From RGIG5057 sp036653755 (GTDB taxonomy: Bacteria; Bacillota; Clostridia; TANB77; CAG-465), in NCBI GenBank assembly GCA_036653755.1, contig JAVVTJ010000021.1:1-16167 (forward strand): a stretch of 16,167 nucleotides of DNA. The letters run 5' to 3'. Both the position numbers and the translations under genes were made by a program. The stretch's first letter is position 1, and every line of letters starts with the position of its first letter. Positions 1 through 7,331 of the stretch are shown one piece after another. The notes beneath the pieces are model-generated. The model had not been told where the DNA came from. It ran no database searches and saw only the letters and a list, made by a program, of their open reading frames with translations.

Positions 1-18
1 AATAATGAAAATATATAA

Positions 19-348
19 AAAATTTATATAAATAAAAATATACAAATTAATGAAATTTTATTAAATTTTAAGAATTTAGTTAATACTTCAAAAGGATATT
101 TTTTAACTTTATCAATATATATATTATTTATAGAAATATTAACAGTAATTTTAAGAAGAAGATATGATACAAAATCTACAATTATTAAAATGTTATTTAT
201 ATTATTAGTTACATTTTATTCTTTGTTTGGTTTAAATGTATATATATATTCTCATATTATATCAATGTTACTAATACTTATTTCAATAATAAATACTTCA
301 AATTTGTATTTAAATAGAGATGAGAGAATTAAATTACTTAATTCATAA
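19..348 (+). CDS. C-terminal part of an unrecognised integral membrane protein (5' end unclear)
   Basis: An open frame runs from just after an in-frame TAA (16–18) to the TAA at 346–348. It encodes about 109 residues with hydrophobic stretches around FLTLSIYILFIEILTVIL, KMLFILLVTFYSLFGL and SMLLILISII, separated by a basic RRRYD segment, so two or three membrane helices are likely. No ATG occurs before position 190, and no other frame continues it to the window edge. The start is therefore unknown: a non-ATG start, a broken gene or a sequence error near position 16 are all possible. It ends 23 bp upstream of dnaG on the same strand. I do not recognise the family. Confidence 0.4.
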   Translation, partial: KIYINKNIQINEILLNFKNLVNTSKGYFLTLSIYILFIEILTVILRRRYDTKSTIIKMLFILLVTFYSLFGLNVYIYSHIISMLLILISIINTSNLYLNRDERIKLLNS

Positions 349-371
349 TAAAAAAAGGAAGGTGAATTTAA

Positions 372-2163
372 GTGGCATATTATTCAGATGAATTAATTGA
401 GGAAGTAATATCTCAAAATGATATTGTAGAAGTTGTATCTGAATATGTGACTCTTACTAAAAGTGGAAGAAATTATATGGGCTTATGTCCGTTCCACAAA
501 GAAAAATCACCTTCTTTTTGTGTTTCTATGGACAAGCAAATATATAAATGTTTTGGATGTTCAGCTGGTGGAAATGTTATTTATTTTATAATGAAAATAG
601 AAAATATGGAATTTATAGAAGCTGTTGAGTTTTTAGCTGGTAGAGCACATATTGATTTAAATAAATATATAACAAGTTCATATTCAAAAAGAGAAACTAA
701 CAAAGATTTAAAAGATGTTATATATAATATAAATAAAGATGCTGCTATGTATTATCATAAAAATTTAATAGATAAATTAGATGAAGATGATAATTTAGTT
801 AAAAATTATGTTAATAATAGAAATCTAGATAAAAACACAATTATAAAATTTGGACTTGGATATGGTAGTGGTAAAATTCCTTTATATACATATTTAACAG
901 AAAAAGGTTATACTAAGGATGAGTTATTAGCTTCTGGAATAATACTTGAAAATGAAAATGGAAAACTATATGATAGATTTTTTTCTAGACTTATATTTCC
1001 AATATTTGATGTTAGAGATAAAGTAATTGCTTTTGGTGGACGAGTTTTAGATAAATCTATGCCTAAGTATTTAAATTCAGCAGAAAATATAGTATACTAT
1101 AAAGGTAAACATTTATATGCTTTAAATTTTGCTAGAAGAGAAAAATTAAATAACATAATTATTGTTGAAGGATATATGGATGCTGTTTCTCTTCAAAAAT
1201 ATGGTTTTACTAATGTTGTAGCTTCACTTCGGTACAGCACTTACAATAGATCAAGCAAGACTTATTAAAAAGTTTACAGATAATGTTATAATTGCGTATG
1301 ATAGTGATGGAGCAGGGCAAGATGCAACGCTTAGAGGACTTGATATATTAATATCAAAAGGATTAAATGTTAAAGTATTAAAATTAGATAAAGAAGATAT
1401 AAAAGATCCTGATGAATATGTAAATAAATGTGGACCTGAAAGATTAAAAAATTGTTTAGAAAATAGTATGTCTTTGGTTGAATTTAAAGTTTCAAAACTT
1501 GAAAAAGATTTAGATATAAATAATATTGATAGTAAAATAAAGTTTTTAAATGGTGTAGCAAATATATTAGCTAAAATTGATAATAATATAGAAAGAGACA
1601 TATATATTGACAAAATTGCAAGTAAATATAAAATTGGAAGAGGTCCAATTATAAATGAAATTGATAAAAAAATAAATAAAAAAGATGAAGTAAAAATTGT
1701 TAATTTAAGCGAGGTATCTAAAAAAATTAATGCAAATGTTAATGTTAAGAAAAAAATAGAGCAATATATAATAGCTCTTATGATATGTAAAGATATTAAA
1801 ATACAAGAAAAACTTGCTATAAACATTTCAGAAAATACTTTTAAAAATAAAGAAATAAAAATGCTATATAACTATATTATATCTCTTTCTAAAGAATTTG
1901 ATATAAATAAAATAGATATATTATCAAAAACAACTGATGAAATACTTGTAAAAGAACTTACTGATGTGTTATATATTGATATGTCAGTTATTGGAAAAGA
2001 CAAGTTACTTTGTGATGTACTAACTTACATTAAAAAAGATAAACTTTCATCAAGAAGAATAGAGATATTAACAAGACTTGGAGAGGATATATCTCAAGAT
2101 GAGAAAGATATTTTACAGTTTGAATTAAATCAGATTTTAATTGAACTTAGTAAATTAAAATAA
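372..2163 (+). CDS. dnaG: DNA primase DnaG, read through a +1 frameshift at 1226–1232
   Basis: Synthesises RNA primers for lagging-strand replication. The GTG start at 372 follows GGAAGGTG (357–364). An N-terminal zinc ribbon is complete (C39, H42, C60, C63). The primase core has the TOPRIM glutamate in IVEGYMD (E266) and the metal-binding AYDSDGAGQ (D310, D312), followed by a helicase-binding C-terminal region. Zero-frame reading stops at 1266–1268 after 298 aa, shortly past the TOPRIM glutamate. Skipping one base at CTT-CGG (1227–1232) gives the expected ASLGTALTIDQA and runs to 2163, about 596 aa, a normal length for Firmicutes DnaG (about 600). The next gene is rpoD, the conserved macromolecular-synthesis order. 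Only the frame break is odd: it is either programmed frameshifting or a one-base error, and the rest shows no decay. Confidence 0.93.
1226..1232 (+). other. Putative +1 frameshift heptamer A-CTT-CGG in dnaG
   Basis: The zero frame reads TCA CTT CGG TAC and stops 12 codons later. If the CUU-bound tRNA slips +1 onto UUC, the next codon is GGT and the conserved Ser-Leu-Gly-Thr of primases is restored. The same seven bases split clpC at 8963–8969. No Shine-Dalgarno-like stimulator lies close upstream, unlike prfB. Function is inferred; an extra C from sequencing or mutation would look the same. Confidence 0.5.
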
Positions 2164-2187
2164 TATTAGGAGGAGAAAATAAGTAAT

Positions 2188-3543
2188 ATGGTTAAGAAAA
2201 ATAATGAAGAAGTAAATAATGAAGAAATAATTAAAAAGGTTGTAAAAGCACCTACAAAAGTTAAGCGTGCTAAAAAAATAAAAGAGGAAGAAATACCAAC
2301 ATATTTAAAACATATTAATTCATTTGTAGAAGAACATAAAAAAGAAGAATATATTACATATAAAGATGTAATTGATTTTTTAGAAGATAAAACATTTACG
2401 CCAGCTAATGTTTCTAAACTTTACGAAGAATTAGAAAGATCTGGAATACATTTAGTTGAAGATAGATCAAAAATAAAAGAGATAAAGGAAGCAAGTGAAG
2501 AAGAAAAAGTAAGAGAAGAAAAAGAGGAAGATCTTGACTTAGATGATATTGAGCCAGCTGATATAGAAGTTGCATCTCCTGGAAAAGCAGGAATTGTTTC
2601 ATCTGCACCTGAATTAGAATTAGAACCAAATATAGAAGATTTAAGTGAAATTGAAAAAGATATATTATTTGATGAAGTAAGTGATTTTTCTTTTATGGAT
2701 AATTTAAATACAGATGATCCAGTTAAGTTATTTTTAAAAGAAATTGGTAATACAACGTTGCTTGATTATGAAACAGAAAGTAGATTAGCACAGCAAATGG
2801 CAGATGGTGATATGGATGCAAGAAAACAATTAGTTGAATCTAATTTAAGACTTGTTGTAAGTATAGCAAAAAGATATATAGGAAGAGGAATGCATTTTCT
2901 TGATTTAATTCAAGAAGGTAATTTGGGCTTAATAAAAGCAGTAGAAAAGTTTGATTTAAAAAAAGGATATAAATTTAGTACCTATGCTACATGGTGGATA
3001 AGACAAGCAATTACAAGAGCTATTGCAGATCAAGCTAGAACTATACGTATACCTGTACATATGGTAGAGACTATAAATAAATTAATACGTACTTCAAGAC
3101 ATTTACTTCAACAGTTAGGAAGAGAACCTTCACCAGAAGAAATAGCAAATGAAGTTGAAATGCCAGTTGAAAAAGTAAGAGAAATATTAAAAATTGCTCA
3201 AGAACCAATATCACTTGAAACTCCAGTTGGAGATGAAAATGAAACTGTTTTAGGAAATTTTATACAAGATGAAGAAGCTCCATCTCCATCAGATCAAGCA
3301 GCAGATATATTACTTAGAACACATTTAGATGATGTTATGGAAACATTAACACCACGTGAAGCTAGGGTTATAAAACTTAGATTTGGTTTAATAGATGGAA
3401 GAATGAGAACATTAGAAGAAGTAGGTCAAGAATTTCAAGTAACAAGAGAAAGAATAAGACAAATAGAAGCTAAAGCTATAAGAAAATTAAAACATCCAAG
3501 TAGAAGTAAAAGATTAAAAGATTTTATGAATACCGAGGCTTAA
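2188..3543 (+). CDS. rpoD: Primary RNA polymerase sigma factor RpoD (SigA)
   Basis: The housekeeping sigma-70 factor, which directs RNA polymerase to TTGACA/TATAAT promoters. The ATG at 2188 follows AGGAGGAG (2168–2175), 24 bp after dnaG, so the two are probably co-transcribed. The 451-aa protein has a charged region 1.1-like N-terminus rich in Lys/Glu (about 1–160), region 1.2 from about residue 177 (DPVKLFLKEIG), region 2 with the -10 recognition and melting helices (STYATWWIRQAITRAIADQ), region 3 (SPEEIANEVEMPVEKVREIL), and region 4.2 helix-turn-helix (LEEVGQEFQVTRERIRQIEA) that binds the -35 element. Length and all conserved regions are intact. The -35/-10 sequences found elsewhere in this window fit its expected specificity. 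Confidence 0.97.
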   Translation: MVKKNNEEVNNEEIIKKVVKAPTKVKRAKKIKEEEIPTYLKHINSFVEEHKKEEYITYKDVIDFLEDKTFTPANVSKLYEELERSGIHLVEDRSKIKEIKEASEEEKVREEKEEDLDLDDIEPADIEVASPGKAGIVSSAPELELEPNIEDLSEIEKDILFDEVSDFSFMDNLNTDDPVKLFLKEIGNTTLLDYETESRLAQQMADGDMDARKQLVESNLRLVVSIAKRYIGRGMHFLDLIQEGNLGLIKAVEKFDLKKGYKFSTYATWWIRQAITRAIADQARTIRIPVHMVETINKLIRTSRHLLQQLGREPSPEEIANEVEMPVEKVREILKIAQEPISLETPVGDENETVLGNFIQDEEAPSPSDQAADILLRTHLDDVMETLTPREARVIKLRFGLIDGRMRTLEEVGQEFQVTRERIRQIEAKAIRKLKHPSRSKRLKDFMNTEA

Positions 3544-3561
3544 ATATTACAATAATATTAC

Positions 3562-3597
3562 AAAAGTTGTATAAATGCATATATTTATACAACTTTT
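3562..3597 (+). terminator. Rho-independent terminator after rpoD
   Basis: A perfect 15-bp inverted repeat (3562–3576 with 3583–3597; core AGTTGTATAAAT) has a 6-nt GCATAT loop. It is followed by GC and then a T-run (3603–3609). It closes the dnaG–rpoD unit and is symmetrical enough to act in both directions. Confidence 0.85.
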
Positions 3598-3628
3598 TGC
3601 TATTTTTTTAAATAAAATACATTATAAA

Positions 3629-3657
3629 TTGAAAAAAATAGTATATTGATATATAAT
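3629..3657 (+). promoter_or_regulatory. Sigma-A promoter for the 3683 gene
   Basis: TTGAAA (3629–3634) and TATAAT (3652–3657) are separated by 17 bp, with transcription expected near 3664, about 20 bp before the ATG. The preceding terminator suggests this gene is transcribed alone. Confidence 0.7.
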
Positions 3658-3682
3658 ATAATAAATAAATGGGGGTGCTGTT

Positions 3683-5125
3683 ATGAATAAGTTAAAAAGT
3701 AAAAAAGTAATAATTGGTATTATAATTATATTTGTTTTAATTGTTATAACTAGTATTAGTACATATTTTGTTATAATAAATAATCCAAATTTTAGAATAA
3801 AAGCTACAATAGGATATATGTTTGAAATAGCTGATAATTTTCTTAAAGAAACAGAAAAATCTGAAATTGTTAATGCTTTTTTAGATAAAAAATTAGTAAT
3901 AAAAGGAAAATTTTCTCCAAATATTAAATTTTCTAATAGTTTTAAAAAAACTGTTAATTTAGATAAATTAGAAAATTTAATTAATTCTTCATATATAGAA
4001 ACTAATGTAAATTCAGATATACAAAATAAATATATAAATGCAAATATTAGTTATAATAATATAAATGCAGACGTACATTTAAATAATAATGATATGTATT
4101 TACAAATAAAAGATTATTATGATAAATATATAAAATTAAATACAAAATCTGATGAATTAGAAGATGTATTTAAAACAGTTTCATCTAATATTAAAATAGA
4201 AGAAATTAGATATATGATGAATATCTTAAAAAATTGTATTAAAAATTCAATTGATGAAAAAAATATTACAAGAATATCAACTGATATAACAATTGATGAA
4301 GAAAAAATAGATGTAAATAAAATTACTTTTAAAATGGATAATAAATATATGAATAAATTAGAACAAAGTTTATTAAATAAAATACTTAATAATGAAAAAG
4401 CAAAACAAATAACGTTTAAATTATTTTCAAATAAGTATAAAAATATAACTGAATTTGAAAATAATATTAATTTAGAATTAGAAAAAATTAAAAAAGAAAC
4501 AACTGAAAAAAATGAAATTGTTGCAGAATATATTATATATACAAATGGAATATTTAATACTACCGTAAGGCAGGAACTTAAAATTATAGATATCATAGAA
4601 GAAGTGTTACAATATACAACATATAAATCAATAAAATTTGATGAATGTATATCATATTACAAAAATAATGAATTAGTAGCAGAATCAAATATTAAAAATA
4701 TATCTAAAAATATATATGATATAACAACTTCAATTGGAAAAAATACAAGTTTTGATATAAAAGGAAAATTAAATGAAAAAAATACTGATTTAGATTATGT
4801 TGTAAGACTTGCAGGTATGGATGAAATAAAAGGAAATTTAAAAATTGATACAAATAAAATAAATAATAAAGAAATGAATCAAAGATTAAATTTAATAATT
4901 AATGCAGATAAAACATATGGAATACTTAATTTAAAATGTGAAAATAATTTCAAAATTGTTGAAAGTATAACTAAACCTAATTTTACAGAAAGTGTTGATA
5001 TTAAAGATATAACTAAAATAGAATTAAATAATATATTTAATAAATTTCAAACTTTAAATGAAAAATTAATAAAAGATATAATTCAAATAGGTATAGATCT
5101 AGGTATTGTAAATACTATTGAATAA
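3683..5125 (+). CDS. Unrecognised membrane-anchored extracytoplasmic protein, 480 aa
   Basis: I do not recognise this family. The ATG at 3683 follows GGGGGTG (3671–3677). The protein has a short basic N-terminus (NKLKSKK), one strongly hydrophobic segment at about residues 9–32, and then about 445 polar residues rich in Asn, Lys, Ile and Asp with few aromatics and only three cysteines. This predicts a single N-terminal signal anchor with the remainder outside the membrane. There is no lipobox Cys, sortase motif or recognisable catalytic motif. Alternating hydrophobic and polar stretches (e.g. TRISTDITIDEEKIDVNKITF) suggest a beta-rich fold. It has its own promoter and terminator, so its position between rpoD and ctsR need not imply a link to either. 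Confidence 0.75.
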   Translation: MNKLKSKKVIIGIIIIFVLIVITSISTYFVIINNPNFRIKATIGYMFEIADNFLKETEKSEIVNAFLDKKLVIKGKFSPNIKFSNSFKKTVNLDKLENLINSSYIETNVNSDIQNKYINANISYNNINADVHLNNNDMYLQIKDYYDKYIKLNTKSDELEDVFKTVSSNIKIEEIRYMMNILKNCIKNSIDEKNITRISTDITIDEEKIDVNKITFKMDNKYMNKLEQSLLNKILNNEKAKQITFKLFSNKYKNITEFENNINLELEKIKKETTEKNEIVAEYIIYTNGIFNTTVRQELKIIDIIEEVLQYTTYKSIKFDECISYYKNNELVAESNIKNISKNIYDITTSIGKNTSFDIKGKLNEKNTDLDYVVRLAGMDEIKGNLKIDTNKINNKEMNQRLNLIINADKTYGILNLKCENNFKIVESITKPNFTESVDIKDITKIELNNIFNKFQTLNEKLIKDIIQIGIDLGIVNTIE

Positions 5126-5143
5126 TATTAAAACAAATTTTTA

Positions 5144-5184
5144 AAAAGTGCTATTATTACAGTAATTGTAATAATAGCACTTTT
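5144..5184 (+). terminator. Rho-independent terminator after the 3683 gene
   Basis: A perfect 17-bp inverted repeat (5144–5160 with 5168–5184; core GTGCTATTATTAC) has a 7-nt AGTAATT loop. The right arm ends in TTTT. It separates this gene from the ctsR operon. Confidence 0.85.
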
Positions 5185-5308
5185 ATATGAAAAACTATTT
5201 ATAAGGAATAATTATTAATAGTATAATTATATTATAAGTAATAATTTTTGTATTATACATTTTGAGTGCTAATTTATATACTTTTTATATTATTTTTTAA
5301 AAAAATAC

Positions 5309-5337
5309 TTGACACGATATTTTTGTGGTGATATAAT
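5309..5337 (+). promoter_or_regulatory. Strong sigma-A promoter of the ctsR operon
   Basis: Consensus TTGACA (5309–5314) and TATAAT (5332–5337) are separated by 17 bp. The start point would fall near 5344, directly before the operator-like sequence at 5348. A strong promoter held off by a repressor is the expected design for a heat-shock operon. Confidence 0.88.
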
Positions 5338-5347
5338 AATCAAAGAT

Positions 5348-5364
5348 AGTCAAAGTTAGACTAA
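5348..5364 (+). promoter_or_regulatory. Probable CtsR operator (degenerate)
   Basis: AGTCAAA-GTT-AGACTAA resembles the CtsR direct-repeat box (A/G)GTCAAA-NAN-(A/G)GTCAAA. The first heptad is perfect; the second matches at 5 of 7 positions and the spacer lacks its central A. The same bases also form a TAGTC/GACTA inverted repeat (5347–5351, 5359–5363). It overlaps the expected transcription start upstream of ctsR, which is where autoregulation acts. Confidence 0.6.
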
Positions 5365-5385
5365 TATATTTAAGGAGGCGATTAA

Positions 5386-5832
5386 GTGAATTTATCAACT
5401 ATTATTGAAGAATATATACATGAGTTATTTACAGATAATGATTTTGTTGAGGTAAAAAGAAATGATTTAGCAAGTCATTTTAGTTGTGTACCTTCACAAA
5501 TAAATTATGTTATTTCTACTAGGTTTATACCAGAGCTTGGTTTTTTTGTTGAAAGTAAAAGAGGTGGTAATGGATATATTAAAATAAGTAAAATAGATTT
5601 AAATGAATCTGATTACTTAAAAGAAATTATACAAAAGATGGATAGTAAAATGTCGCAAAATGTCGCAGATATTTACTTAAACAATCTTATGATATATAAT
5701 GTACTAGATGAAAAGATTGCTAAATTAATTAAAGTCGCTATATCTGATAAAAGTTTAGAAAATGTAGATAAGTCAAAAAAAGATATAGTAAGGGCAAATA
5801 TTTTTAAATGTTTGCTTTTAAATATAATATAA
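5386..5832 (+). CDS. ctsR: Transcriptional repressor CtsR
   Basis: Represses class III heat-shock genes (clp and mcs) and is released by heat or by McsB-dependent control. The GTG start at 5386 follows AAGGAGGCG (5372–5380). The 148-aa product is close to the usual ~150. It has the CtsR N-terminal helix-turn-helix (LSTIIEEYIHELF … SQINYVISTRF) and the glycine-rich beta-wing RGGNGYI that senses temperature and contacts DNA. The C-terminal helical part (DIYLNNLMIYNVLDEKIAKLI) corresponds to the dimerisation region. First gene of the operon, 15 bp before mcsA, and preceded by its likely own operator. Confidence 0.93.
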   Translation: MNLSTIIEEYIHELFTDNDFVEVKRNDLASHFSCVPSQINYVISTRFIPELGFFVESKRGGNGYIKISKIDLNESDYLKEIIQKMDSKMSQNVADIYLNNLMIYNVLDEKIAKLIKVAISDKSLENVDKSKKDIVRANIFKCLLLNII

Positions 5833-5847
5833 AGGAGTTGGTTTTTT

Positions 5848-6357
5848 ATGAAATGTCAAAATTGTAATAAAAATGATGCAAATGTTAAATATTATGAAAA
5901 TATAAATGGTAAACAAAAAGAAGTAATGTTATGTAGTAAATGTGCTGAAAAATTTAATTTAATTGATTTTCCAGATATGTTATCTTTCTTTGTAAGTAAT
6001 CATCCAAAAGAGCTATATGAAAATGATTACCTAGATACTGTATGTGATAAATGTTCATATACTTTTGATGATTATTTAAATACTGGTTTTTTTGGTTGTG
6101 ATAATTGTTATAATGCTTTTAGTGATAGAATAGATTCATTACTATCTAAAATGTATGGAAAAAATAGACATAAATTATTACAAGATTATTCAAATAAAAA
6201 AGAAAGTAATAAAACATATAATAAAAAAGATGAAGAAGTTTCTAATATAACAGATATAAAAGTTTTAAAAGATAGATTAGAAAAAGATATAAAAAATGAA
6301 AATTATGAAGAAGCAGCTGTTATAAGAGATAGAATTAAAAAGATAGAGGGTGAGTAA
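5848..6357 (+). CDS. mcsA: McsA, zinc-binding activator of the McsB arginine kinase
   Basis: Adaptor that stimulates McsB and links it to CtsR control and ClpC-dependent proteolysis. The ATG at 5848 follows AAAGGAG. The 169-aa protein has two four-cysteine zinc modules made of CxxC pairs (C3/C6 with C29/C32, and C66/C69 with C84/C87), then a charged linker. A C-terminal UVR-type coiled segment (about 133–168, LKDRLEKDIKNENYEEAAVI) matches the motif shared with the ClpC middle domain. Its stop overlaps the upstream edge of mcsB, indicating translational coupling. Confidence 0.93.
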   Translation: MKCQNCNKNDANVKYYENINGKQKEVMLCSKCAEKFNLIDFPDMLSFFVSNHPKELYENDYLDTVCDKCSYTFDDYLNTGFFGCDNCYNAFSDRIDSLLSKMYGKNRHKLLQDYSNKKESNKTYNKKDEEVSNITDIKVLKDRLEKDIKNENYEEAAVIRDRIKKIEGE

Positions 6358-7330
6358 TTTGCTTAATCAATCTGAATATGTTATTTCTACAAGAGTTAGA
6401 ATTGCAAGGAATATAAAAGGTTTTAAGTTTCCTAATAATATGAATAAAGAAGAAACTGAAAAAGTAAATAAATTAGTGAAAAGTAATATAAGTAATGATT
6501 TTAATTTTTTAAGATTAAAAGATATGGATGAAAATACAATTTTAACATTAGTTGAAAAGCATTTAATTTCATATGATTTAGCTAAAAATAATAATTCAGC
6601 TATTGTAATAAATAAAGATAGTAGTATAGTAATTATGGTAAATGAAGAAGATCATATAAGGCTTCAAGCATTTGGTGATGGATTAGATATTGATAATGTA
6701 TATAATAATGCTAAAAAAGAAGAATATGCTTTAAATTTAGATTATGCAAATGATTCAAGATATGGATATTTAACAAGTTGTTTAACTAATATAGGAAGTG
6801 GACTTAGAATATCTGTTATGGTTCATTTACCAGGTTTAGTAAAATTAAAAAAGTTAAATAAAATAGTTGAAAATATATTAGAAGCTGGTGTATTAATTAG
6901 AGGATTATATGGAGAAAATACAGCAGGATATGGAGATATGTTTCAGCTTTCAAATAAAAGTAGTTTTGGAGAAAGTGATGATACATTAATATCTAATTTA
7001 AAATCTGTTATCTCTTATGTTATATCACAAGAAAAAAAAGCAAGAGAGCTGTTATTAAAACAAAATATTATGTTTGAAGATAATATATTTAAATCATATG
7101 GAACATTAAAATATGCAAGATATTTATCATATGAAGAAGCAATGGAAAATTTATCAAAAATAAGAGTTGGAATTAGTTTAGGATTAATTGATAATATAAA
7201 ATTAGAAGATATAAATGAACTTATGAAAAATATAAGTGGTAGTAGTTTAAAAATAAATACAAAATTACAGTTAAATGATTACGAAGAAAATATACAAAGA
7301 GCAGAGTATATCAGAAAGAAGGTAAAATAA
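6350..7330 (+). CDS. mcsB: McsB, protein-arginine kinase
   Basis: Phosphorylates arginines on proteins, marking them for ClpCP and controlling CtsR. The phosphagen-kinase signatures are present: STRVRIARN near the N-terminus, NEEDHIRLQ, the catalytic-cysteine region YLTSCLTNIGSG (C144 counting from GTG 6350) and RGLYGENT. Two starts are possible: GTG at 6350, or TTG at 6359, which would place GAGGGTGAG at Shine-Dalgarno distance. I favour the TTG because the GTG lies inside that motif; the difference is three residues. Length is 326 (or 323) aa, slightly short against roughly 350–360 for the family because the N-terminal extension is shorter. It overlaps mcsA by 8 bp and ends one base before clpC. 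Confidence 0.93.
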   Translation: MSNLLNQSEYVISTRVRIARNIKGFKFPNNMNKEETEKVNKLVKSNISNDFNFLRLKDMDENTILTLVEKHLISYDLAKNNNSAIVINKDSSIVIMVNEEDHIRLQAFGDGLDIDNVYNNAKKEEYALNLDYANDSRYGYLTSCLTNIGSGLRISVMVHLPGLVKLKKLNKIVENILEAGVLIRGLYGENTAGYGDMFQLSNKSSFGESDDTLISNLKSVISYVISQEKKARELLLKQNIMFEDNIFKSYGTLKYARYLSYEEAMENLSKIRVGISLGLIDNIKLEDINELMKNISGSSLKINTKLQLNDYEENIQRAEYIRKKVK

Positions 7331-7331
7331 T

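Noticed and set aside
1268..1468. Treating dnaG as two genes or a pseudogene
   Set aside because: The downstream sequence in the +1 frame is continuous and well conserved from the shift site to the normal C-terminus, with no other damage.
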